A stretch of 64,000 bases of DNA from Allobosea sp. BK604. Lineage in GTDB: Bacteria; Pseudomonadota; Alphaproteobacteria; Rhizobiales; Beijerinckiaceae. Positions 44,458 through 52,030 of the stretch are shown here, in pieces. The position numbers and the translations under genes are program-made. The stretch is taken from assembly GCF_004341515.1 (NCBI RefSeq), contig NZ_SLZF01000016.1:1-64000 (forward strand), in the 5' to 3' direction. The notes under the pieces were generated by a model. That model was not told the origin of the DNA. It did no database searches and saw only the letters and a program-made list of their open reading frames with translations. Each line of letters opens with the position of its first letter. The stretch's first letter is position 1.

Positions 44458-45603
44458 TCAAATTGTTAGCCTCGCTTCGATGTCAGCCAAGATCACGTCG
44501 GCCACAACTTGTTTTGTGAGTTGGCAATGAAGGGTTTCGGTTCCGGTGAACGTGCCATGTTCTGCCAATTTGTTGGAAGGCGCTCCGCCTAGGCAAACGT
44601 TGAAATAAACGCAATTTGATCGGCATGCTTCAACGCCGGTTTGGATATCTCGCCAGATGCGCTGGAAACAGTCTCCTTTTAGAACATCAGCGAATTGATC
44701 GCCGGGCAATTGACCGATCGACAGATCGCCCAATACCGGATCTTTCAGACCAGCGAGTTCCGGCGAGAAAGTGTAAAGCGCGCCGCGCGACGACACCGAA
44801 ACGAACCCAAAAGGTTCGTTTTGAGAATTCCCCGCCAAGTCGCCGAAACCAGATTGTCGGAGGTTAGAGAGCACTTCCCTTTGCTCCCGAATAGCGAGAA
44901 GAGGCTCTGTTCTTTGAGCAAGATCGATCACTGCGTGGAAGAAGCGCCGGAACCTCGCGACGACATCAGCGCCGTGCAAACTTGAAATTCGGTTTGCGCC
45001 CTCCACTTCGTCGATATTGAATCCGACGTTGTATATTCCCTCTCCAACGAAAAAATCGACGATCTCTTGCGCAACATCCAGCGTCTTGTCGCCAACGACA
45101 CAGATGACATGGAATGGAATATTGCGACGACGCAATAGATCGATACCCTTCATGACCCTTGCATGGGTGCCCAGACCGGACCGCGTCCGCCGCCGCGAAT
45201 CGTGCAACCACGCGGGTCCATCGAGGCTTACGCCGAGCCGGATCTCATGCTCGAGAAACAGGTCGCACCAAGATGGATCAATGAGCATTCCATTGGTCTG
45301 CATCGCGTGCGGGATGGACCTTTGCGTCACGGATGAGATGCGCGCGAACGCGGCCTTGTACCATTCCGGAGGAACGACTAGGGGCTCGCCCGCATGCCAG
45401 ACGATCGTAAAGTCAGGTGCGGGAAGTGCCGCATCGAAGACGAAGCGAACGGCCGCCTCGACGACATCTAGTGGCATACGGTGGCGGTCGGTGCGATCCG
45501 GAAGGTAACAGTAACTGCAGTCGATATTGCAGAAAGGCGTTGGTTGGAGCACAAGCAAGCGCGTTCGCCCGACGCAACTCGCTGCAGTCAATAATTTCGC
45601 CAC
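44458..45603 (-). CDS. GrrM-like radical SAM/SPASM cyclophane-forming maturase
   Basis: 381 residues from GTG 45603, which overlaps the precursor gene by 16 bp. The 4Fe-4S motif is PTPFCNIDCSYCYLP (Cys about 25, 29, 32; Cx3Cx2C), followed by TIVWHAGEPLVVPPEWY and IRLGVSLDGPAWLHD. The C-terminal SPASM part has CRSNCVYFNVCLGGAPSNKL and TGTETLHC, the hallmark of GrrM/FxsB-type enzymes. These install three-residue cyclophanes, C-C bonds between an aromatic side chain and the residue two positions on, in ribosomal peptides. The neighbouring peptide with six [F/W]-x-N motifs fits as substrate. It is the last gene of the operon; GC is lower than in the flanking core. Confidence 0.88.
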   Translation of the reverse strand: MAKLLTAASCVGRTRLLVLQPTPFCNIDCSYCYLPDRTDRHRMPLDVVEAAVRFVFDAALPAPDFTIVWHAGEPLVVPPEWYKAAFARISSVTQRSIPHAMQTNGMLIDPSWCDLFLEHEIRLGVSLDGPAWLHDSRRRTRSGLGTHARVMKGIDLLRRRNIPFHVICVVGDKTLDVAQEIVDFFVGEGIYNVGFNIDEVEGANRISSLHGADVVARFRRFFHAVIDLAQRTEPLLAIREQREVLSNLRQSGFGDLAGNSQNEPFGFVSVSSRGALYTFSPELAGLKDPVLGDLSIGQLPGDQFADVLKGDCFQRIWRDIQTGVEACRSNCVYFNVCLGGAPSNKLAEHGTFTGTETLHCQLTKQVVADVILADIEARLTI

Positions 45604-45857
45604 CCGTTGCCCCAGTTCGGAAAATTGCCGAAATTCGGGAAATTCGGAAAGTACTGAGCGAAGCGCTGGCGATGTTGCGGTGGTAGATCAACCCACGTCA
45701 GATCGTCGATCGCCCGCAAGTAAGCGCCACGAATTTCCGAAAGTCTTTCGATCGGTCGACTGTCCGGTGCAACGCCGGGCTGGCTTGCGGATGCCGGTGG
45801 CGCCAATCCCGCCAAGGCGGCAAGGCCCAGACCTACAATCTTTCCATCATTCGCCAT
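45588..45857 (-). CDS. Candidate cyclophane RiPP precursor with six [F/W]-x-N motifs
   Basis: 89 residues. Residues 6-24 form a short secretion-signal-like segment (VGLGLAALAGLAPPASA). A leader helix IERLSEIRGAYLRAI (36-50) resembles the RL-x-x-I-R-x-A-L motif of GrrA/OscA precursors. The C-terminal core reads F70-P-N, F73-P-N, F76-G-N, F79-P-N, W82-G-N, Gly, W86-R-N, Tyr89. All six Asn positions are two after an aromatic, the geometry of three-residue cyclophanes. It lacks the Gly-rich spacers of GrrA. The start overlaps the upstream membrane-protein stop by 11 bp and the end overlaps the maturase start. At DNA level the core is a 9-bp direct repeat. Confidence 0.82.
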   Translation of the reverse strand: MANDGKIVGLGLAALAGLAPPASASQPGVAPDSRPIERLSEIRGAYLRAIDDLTWVDLPPQHRQRFAQYFPNFPNFGNFPNWGNGWRNY

Positions 45858-47466
45858 TGTTATTACTCAAGGTCGCAGGGAAATCCGGAACCGGTACCTT
45901 ATCGCATTCTAGTCGCTTGCAGTCTACGCTCCATTCTGTCCTGCGCGCGGACTCTCGTTGACGCCCAATCCATCGGGCATTCAAAAGGTCTTTGAATCGA
46001 TCGCGGTCCACAATGTAGCGCCACACATCGCCGTTCTCTTCGCGAACATAGAGATCGCCTTCGTATATAGTCGCCCGAGTTAATTTATGGGAGCGAAAGG
46101 CTATCGATACTCGTGAGTTATCGATCGAAAGATTATTATTCTCACTCGATATGAATACGACGTTGTCGTATAGATTAGTCTCATCATCTCTCCACGATTC
46201 TATGCTTATATGTTCCTCAAGTAAAATAGAGCCAAATTTAACTGGAGTTTTTTGCTTGTAGTCGCATTTGTATACATGTTTTTTCGCTCTGCCTCCGTCA
46301 ACTGAGTGCGGTTCTCCCTGTTGGCATGAATCGACTGAGGTGTCAGGTTTAGAATTTTCGATAAGAGAGATTATATTTTCATTCGTTTCACCCATGGCGG
46401 CCCGCGGATTGATTAGACCGGTCGACGTCCACAATAAAAAATAAAAACTATCTGTTTTTTTAACTAAGCCGGCCTCAGATCTGGATTTATCTGAGAATGC
46501 GAACCCCGCAGTATCCTTGTTGTTGTAAAAGCGTACATTTCCAGATTTCACGCTCTCCGTCAGCGCGTCAAATACTTCTTTGTTTCTATTTTTCCAAGTC
46601 TCTGAGCTCGGTAGGTTCTTGATATTACGAAGATCGCCGTCTACTAAAACGTGCCACTTCTCATCTTTTGCTCTTATCCAACGTAAGTGCATCAAAAAGG
46701 GCTGGGACCACTCATTCTCCCACGCTAGCAACCATCGTGCGTCGCCGGACAGGCACAGTAACCCCGAATAGGAGGATGGCAGACCAAGATTGGCTTGCTC
46801 GATTGCGCGGTCATCTGCATAGGGTATCCACTGCCGGCGTCCTGATTGCGCTCCTTCCATCTTTCCCATCGGATGTGTGCCTGGCGTGGTGGCGGGTGTG
46901 GACACAGTCGCTACTTCGCGAATAGAAAAATTCTGGCCACCCGCCCCAGGCGAGTTGGGCCGGCCCGATATGCGTGGCGTTTCGGATTGTGATGTTGCGC
47001 AATCTGCGTCTTCTAGATTTTTATGGTCAATTGACGTATATTTCAGCGAAAGGTCGCTAAGTGTTTGGCGCATATTTTTGTCGAGTGTAGAAACTGTACG
47101 TGCCAAGGCAGTTTTGTCCGATTTCCATGCCGATTCGCCGTGCTTGTCTATTAGATTGAGAGCCGCATATATCTCTCGGTCCGCCTCCATTGTCCTTAGC
47201 GAAGAAGGGTTGCTCTGCGAGGAAATAAGACTAGAAAGAGAAATTTGCGTTACGGCACTCGAAAGCCCTGAGTTAATGCCTATAATGAATGTCACGGCCG
47301 CAATTCCTAGCGTCAGTATCGCCAGTATGAGCAGGTGAGCTCTATATCGAACCGTGAACGCGCGACCTCGCCGAGAAGCAAAAATGGCGGACCTCAAATC
47401 GTCCATTCTGCGATCGACATTGCGCTCAATCTTGTCACCCTGCGCAACCCAAGATGTCTTCGTCAT
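45847..47466 (-). CDS. Single-pass membrane protein of the STAND operon
   Basis: 539 residues from ATG 47466 (GGGTGG upstream). A cytoplasmic N terminus of about 40 residues and a helix RAHLLILAILTLGIAAVTFI (about 42-61) are followed by a long extracytoplasmic or soluble part with short strand-like repeats (LPSSYSGLLCLSGDARWLLA, WHVLVDGDLRNIKNL, ATIYEGDLYVREENGDVWRY) resembling a degenerate propeller. In many nSTAND1 proteins an NTPase, a membrane helix and WD40 repeats occur in one chain; here this may be the separated sensor half. Codon use is strikingly AT-rich for the window. No family assigned. Confidence 0.7.
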   Translation of the reverse strand: MTKTSWVAQGDKIERNVDRRMDDLRSAIFASRRGRAFTVRYRAHLLILAILTLGIAAVTFIIGINSGLSSAVTQISLSSLISSQSNPSSLRTMEADREIYAALNLIDKHGESAWKSDKTALARTVSTLDKNMRQTLSDLSLKYTSIDHKNLEDADCATSQSETPRISGRPNSPGAGGQNFSIREVATVSTPATTPGTHPMGKMEGAQSGRRQWIPYADDRAIEQANLGLPSSYSGLLCLSGDARWLLAWENEWSQPFLMHLRWIRAKDEKWHVLVDGDLRNIKNLPSSETWKNRNKEVFDALTESVKSGNVRFYNNKDTAGFAFSDKSRSEAGLVKKTDSFYFLLWTSTGLINPRAAMGETNENIISLIENSKPDTSVDSCQQGEPHSVDGGRAKKHVYKCDYKQKTPVKFGSILLEEHISIESWRDDETNLYDNVVFISSENNNLSIDNSRVSIAFRSHKLTRATIYEGDLYVREENGDVWRYIVDRDRFKDLLNARWIGRQRESARRTEWSVDCKRLECDKVPVPDFPATLSNNNGE

Positions 47467-47488
47467 CGCTGCCACCCGTCGGTCTGCA

Positions 47489-49339
47489 TTAAGCCTTACT
47501 GCGCGCGAGCAACGCACGGCACCAGCCTGTGCTGAACGTCCGATCGTCGCCGAAGACGTTGGCCAGAAGCCCAGTCATCGCCGTTTCAGAAATGATGGAT
47601 CTCGCCCAGACCTCGTTTTCGGCGTTTATCCAGTTCAGCAGCCCAATGGGACTCCACAAGTTCGAGGGAGCGCGGCGCATTCCGACCGCCCGGTCGATCT
47701 CGATCAGTTGCTCCTCCCTGTCCTGCGCATCCTTCCAAAGCTCCTGATATAGGTTCCAGCCGCGGATGAAAGCTTCATGGACGACCGTATACTTCAACTC
47801 GGCCCCATCCGGAGTGAGTTCAATCAAGCCAGCCGCCATAAAGAAGCCGAGAGTCATTTCGATGATTTCGGCGGAGATCGACGTTTGCTTTCGGCTATCC
47901 AATTCGCGTTCCGCGACGCCGGACGCGTCCAGGATCTCGGCGAGTGACGCGAAAGCCCGTTTTGGATTGCCGCGGTCGTCGCGCTTGGCGAGTAGCGTCA
48001 GGGCGACCGTAATGAGTGAGCCGATCTCGCGTCGCGCCAGGCTGGCGGCGCGGGTATCAGCCCCGCGTCTGTCGGCTTCGTTGCGCCGTAGACCCGGCTG
48101 CGAACGGATGACCTGCCAGCGCTTCTCGGCGCTCGCCATCGCCTCGGCGAGAATGCGATCCGCCTGGGCGTTCAGGCAGCCGCGCAACGTGCCAAGTTTC
48201 GGATCGGCCCAGCCTGGAACGGCCTGAAGATCGCTCGCCTCTACCTGAAGTTCCTCCGGGTCCGTCTCGCTCCAGCGTTGCACGGCACGGTCCCAGACGA
48301 TCGGCAAGAGGTGCTGCGTCAACGGCAGCTTATCGGCTGCGAGCAGAACGCGATCGCCGGCGCGATAGGTTTCCAGAAGCGCCTCTAGCGCCGTCTCGGT
48401 AAAGGGTTGCCTGGATGCCAGTCCCCAGGATGCTAACACCACCTTTGCGGGTCCTTGGATGGCTTTGGCCAGTTCAGCCTTGCCCATCAGGTCGACGAGA
48501 TAGAGAGAGCCATTGATGACCTTCGCCAAGCCGTCATGTTCTGCGCAGCGGTGCAGCTCCTCACTGCGCGCGGTGACGGCCAAAAACAACGAGGCAGGAG
48601 GATCGTTGTAGATCGACTTGACCAAGGCAATCATCTGTTTGCGATCAAGCTCTCCAACATCGTCTTCAAATACTTCTTCAAACTGATCGAGGACGATCAG
48701 GAGATTCGGCGGGCCGGCGGTCGCGGCGCCAGATAGAATTGTATCAAGCGTATACAACTTGGCCACGATACTGCGAACCGCGTCGATACTGATAATCCGA
48801 CCTTCTTTGGCATCAGGCTCGTTCTCGTAGAGTAGCTGCTCTACAGCTTTCAGGCATTGCGATAAGACCGCTTCCGGCGAGTCGTTCTCGTCGACTCCCT
48901 TAAGTTTGAACGTCTTCCTCAGCGCGTCGTAACATAGCTTTTTTACGCTTACGTCTTTGGCGCGATCAATGATCGGCGCGATAATGTCGTCGACAAAAGC
49001 CTGTACGAATCTTGCAGAAGGCGCCTCGCCCGGCCTGAATTGCAGCGAGTACCATACACCAACACGCTGCGTGATCGGCTCGGCACGCAAGCTCGGGATC
49101 AGACCGGCCTTGACTAGCGAAGACTTTCCAGACCCGGAGCCGCCGAGCACGAAGACAACGTTTCGTTCGGCCATGAGTTCGCGCAACTCGTCGATTTGTT
49201 CGTCGCGACCAAAAAAAAGATCCGCCTCGGAGCTACCGAAGCTGCGCAACCCCGGGAAAGGTTGAACAGAGAAATTGCGATCAGGGGTAGTGCTGTCCCG
49301 CACAGTCCGCCATTTTGCGATGAAATCGTCTCGTTGCAT
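47489..49339 (-). CDS. nSTAND1-type NTPase
   Basis: 616 residues. PFPGLRSFGSSEADLFFGRD then LRELMAERNVVFVLGG, Walker A GGSGSGKSSLVKAGLIPSL (about 66-84), Walker B LLIVLDQFEEVFED (about 218-231) and later LPLTQHLLPIVWDRAV match the nSTAND1 AAA-type NTPases of bacterial conflict systems. A helical region follows (KYTVVHEAFIRGWNLYQELW), where homologues usually start the winged-helix/TM/WD40 part. Such NTPases act as switches that sense invaders and activate partner effectors. It starts 3 bp after the EAD1-trypsin stop. Confidence 0.88.
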   Translation of the reverse strand: MQRDDFIAKWRTVRDSTTPDRNFSVQPFPGLRSFGSSEADLFFGRDEQIDELRELMAERNVVFVLGGSGSGKSSLVKAGLIPSLRAEPITQRVGVWYSLQFRPGEAPSARFVQAFVDDIIAPIIDRAKDVSVKKLCYDALRKTFKLKGVDENDSPEAVLSQCLKAVEQLLYENEPDAKEGRIISIDAVRSIVAKLYTLDTILSGAATAGPPNLLIVLDQFEEVFEDDVGELDRKQMIALVKSIYNDPPASLFLAVTARSEELHRCAEHDGLAKVINGSLYLVDLMGKAELAKAIQGPAKVVLASWGLASRQPFTETALEALLETYRAGDRVLLAADKLPLTQHLLPIVWDRAVQRWSETDPEELQVEASDLQAVPGWADPKLGTLRGCLNAQADRILAEAMASAEKRWQVIRSQPGLRRNEADRRGADTRAASLARREIGSLITVALTLLAKRDDRGNPKRAFASLAEILDASGVAERELDSRKQTSISAEIIEMTLGFFMAAGLIELTPDGAELKYTVVHEAFIRGWNLYQELWKDAQDREEQLIEIDRAVGMRRAPSNLWSPIGLLNWINAENEVWARSIISETAMTGLLANVFGDDRTFSTGWCRALLARSKA

Positions 49340-49342
49340 GAT

Positions 49343-51451
49343 TTATACATTCGCCAATGTACGAACCGATGCAATCTTGCGCCGGATATGACTTTGTTGG
49401 GCCGGATCTGCTATATAACCATCATCATTTTCCGTCATTTGCAGCAAAAGCCAGTTTGGCAACCGTGCATTGCCGTTGAATTCCGGCATCAAAGGGAAAT
49501 TTTTAGAGCGAACGAGCACCGCTATTCTCAAAAGCCTCAAACTTCCCGCCGCACGTTCGAGCCCGTTATCGATTTGCCTGTTTAGTCCTCGAAAAGCTTC
49601 GATTGTGAGAGCCTCTGTGGTCGGCTCGGTCAAGCGAAAGTAGTCGCTTAGCGCGAGAATGCGTACTCCCGTCGGCGGGATGCCGGCGACCACTTGGCTG
49701 ACGCGGCCTTCGCTCGGGAGAAACGGGCGCCAGTCAGGTTCGGGTTGGCCAGCTGCCTCGATCAAGCTGTGCCTAATGGCCTGCTCAAGTCGTTCGATTT
49801 TCTGAGCTTCATCACTAGTCATCTTGTCGCTGGATGGTAGCTCCACGTGCAGGTAAATTTCATTTGCTTGCCTCTCAGGCGGATCAATAGTGCTGGCCAG
49901 CCATTGGACCAGCTCCGGAGCCGTTCCGTTGCTAGCGTGGATTGGCGGTCGCGCAAGCTTGTCCCAAACCCTTCCGGGGCGCCATAACACAGCGGGCGCC
50001 GCCAACAACTGCCGGCGCGGCATCGCGTCATCCGGAGCGTCGGCCGAGATAGCGAGATGTTCGCGCAGCTTGACGACGAGGTCGTCCGCAGAGGCATCCA
50101 CCTTCGCATGGGGATCGGCGATCAAGCGAACGAAGACGGGCTTGCTCTCGAACAAAAGGTCTCGCGCTGCGACGTCCAGCGGGGGATCCAGCCAACCATC
50201 GCCCCACTGCTTGAGCGCGAGGGGAGGCGTCATGCCAGCCGCGGCTGCTCCAAGCGCGGCAAGGCCCGCAATGGCTGGCGGACCGGATGCGTTGACCGGC
50301 TCTCCTAAAAGCACAATCGTTTTGGGACGATCCGGCAGCGGAAGGGGCTCAGGAGGGGGAAGGGGAGGATACGTTGGTGGCAAAATTCCTTGAGAAAGCA
50401 GAACATCGGCGATCAGATAGATAGGAACGCCTTGATTGTACTCGGCGTGAGTTCTGCGCCGCGGGTCGCCGGCGTGATGCAGCGCGACAACTGACAAATT
50501 GATGTCAAGGACGGGTGATCCTGATGAGCCTTCGTCAGTGCTCGCATTGTAACGCATTCGAAAACGCGGGGCTTCGAGGAGATCCCCATGCGATTCCGCC
50601 AATTGATTACCCGCTGCGTATTGATAAACTCTAATCTTATCACCAGGTTTGTAGTTTTTTCTATTTCGTATATCAATAACACCGCGAGGTGCGCCTTTTT
50701 CGGCGGTGTCTTGACCCACATACTCCGCCATTCGTAGCACGGCAAAATCTAGCTGTTCAATGGTCGGCGGCTCTTCATCAATGCCGTCGTCGTAGGCTGC
50801 ATAGGGAGATGACTTAACAAGCCATTTTTCTTGGACTAACCGCGCAATTCTATCAGGGTAGTGGCTCGAGAAGTCAAAAACGCACCTAATTTGGTCTCCG
50901 CTTAATCCGATCGAGTCCTCAATAACATGGTAATTTGTTAGAACCAAATTATCGGCTATAAGGAATCCTGTTCCATGGAAATTACCTCTCGATTCTATTC
51001 TACAAATTCGCCTCTGAATTGAGGCTATTTCATTCATGGTAATTATATTGCTGGTTAAGGTTTTGCGCTCAAGGATCGTTCTACGATTCTGGTTGGGATG
51101 ATCATCTTCGGGTATGTTTTTTCGACCAGATTCTTGAGCGGTTTGCGGGGGGTACATTATACTTTTCGGGGACTCTGCTAATTTGAGAACGAATAATAAA
51201 TTAGAAATTCCGCTATTGGAACTGCGCTCATCGCGAATTGTATCAATAAACAATTCGATCAAATTCTCTGAATTCAAATATTCGATCAAGTAATAGCATT
51301 TCTTCTGGAAGGAAATGTTTCTATCTACTAAGGAAAAAAAATTGATATTCATCCTACGATAGAGGGTATCTGTTAGCTCCGGTTCAGTGAAGGCTCCTGC
51401 GACCGCTAATCTGATCGCTTCGCGCTGATGCGGGTTCCAATCGATTGGCAT
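49343..51451 (-). CDS. EAD1-like domain plus trypsin-like peptidase protein
   Basis: About 702 residues if started at ATG 51451; the frame is open to 51520. The N-terminal 80 residues (PHQREAIRLAVAGAFTEPEL, CYYLIEYLNSENLIELFIDT) resemble effector-associated domain 1, a death-fold-like adaptor of bacterial conflict systems. A trypsin-like domain follows with His in LTNYHVIED (about 175), Asp in QLDFAVLRM (about 235) and Ser in DEGSSGSPVLD (about 310). A Pro-rich linker leads to a C-terminal region of unknown fold (about residues 360-700). The N-terminal half is AT-rich, the C-terminal half is not, suggesting a mosaic origin. Likely effector of the nSTAND switch; first gene of the operon. Confidence 0.85.
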   Translation of the reverse strand: MPIDWNPHQREAIRLAVAGAFTEPELTDTLYRRMNINFFSLVDRNISFQKKCYYLIEYLNSENLIELFIDTIRDERSSNSGISNLLFVLKLAESPKSIMYPPQTAQESGRKNIPEDDHPNQNRRTILERKTLTSNIITMNEIASIQRRICRIESRGNFHGTGFLIADNLVLTNYHVIEDSIGLSGDQIRCVFDFSSHYPDRIARLVQEKWLVKSSPYAAYDDGIDEEPPTIEQLDFAVLRMAEYVGQDTAEKGAPRGVIDIRNRKNYKPGDKIRVYQYAAGNQLAESHGDLLEAPRFRMRYNASTDEGSSGSPVLDINLSVVALHHAGDPRRRTHAEYNQGVPIYLIADVLLSQGILPPTYPPLPPPEPLPLPDRPKTIVLLGEPVNASGPPAIAGLAALGAAAAGMTPPLALKQWGDGWLDPPLDVAARDLLFESKPVFVRLIADPHAKVDASADDLVVKLREHLAISADAPDDAMPRRQLLAAPAVLWRPGRVWDKLARPPIHASNGTAPELVQWLASTIDPPERQANEIYLHVELPSSDKMTSDEAQKIERLEQAIRHSLIEAAGQPEPDWRPFLPSEGRVSQVVAGIPPTGVRILALSDYFRLTEPTTEALTIEAFRGLNRQIDNGLERAAGSLRLLRIAVLVRSKNFPLMPEFNGNARLPNWLLLQMTENDDGYIADPAQQSHIRRKIASVRTLANV

Positions 51452-51706
51452 CACGAGTTTCCAGCCGTCATGCGACCCAAGGTTGAGCATAATAGTGGCA
51501 CAAACTCTATTGAACGACAACTAGTTGTTGCGTTATGGCGGCTAAGAGATGGGCGGCGTGACGATTGCAAGGGGGGCGACAGCGCGGTGTTGGAGATTGC
51601 ACCGCACTAACTCCATCCAGAGCAGTATTTTTCTTTGGGAACCAGCGCGTTTGCCATTCCGCCAAAAGACGCCCGCGTTCGATTGCGTTGGCTCAGCAGG
51701 AGGCTG

Positions 51707-52019
51707 CTAGTCATTTCCCTGCTCTGAGAAGCCGAGTTTCTCAAAGATGTCGAAGATCGTGCTGTAGAACTGGAAGAACAGCATGTCGGAAATGATTCCT
51801 GTCGGATGGGCGCCAGGGCTTGAAGCTTGTCGATGCGCTTGTAGCCGAGCTTCGTTTCGAGAGGCGTCGGCGGCCAGACTTCCTCAACATCGCCCCATGT
51901 CGCGAGCGCAGTACCAATCTGGTTCCCATGATACCGGGTATGAAGACGACGAGGAGCCGCGCACCCCGAGGGTAAGCGCTGCGCTGCGGCACATCATCCA
52001 GGCTCGCTATCGCCCTTGA
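51707..52019 (-). pseudogene. Frameshifted remnant of an LCAT/PGAP1-like hydrolase
   Basis: Reading minus from about 52019: ARLLVVFIPGIMGTRLVLRS is the strand and oxyanion motif of LCAT/PGAP1-type hydrolases. After a frame change near 51900 comes WGDVEEVWPPTPLETKLGYK then RIDKLQALAPI, and after a second near 51795 ISDMLFFQFYSTIFDIFEKL then GFSEQGND and a stop (51707-51709). The pieces are in the order expected for the family's N-terminal part; the rest, with the catalytic Ser, is missing. It is a decayed gene fragment between the two island halves. Confidence 0.72.
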
Positions 52020-52030
52020 TGGGGGCTGCT

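Noticed and set aside
47466..47517. nSTAND and membrane-protein genes as one gene broken by a frameshift
   Set aside because: The membrane protein has its own ATG with a plausible ribosome site 22 bp after the NTPase stop; an overlapping longer frame is only the open upstream extension.
47489..49339. An Avs-type antiviral STAND protein
   Set aside because: The N-terminal PFPGLRSF...FFGRD pattern is that of nSTAND1, and no Avs-type C-terminal TPR sensor or N-terminal nuclease is fused.
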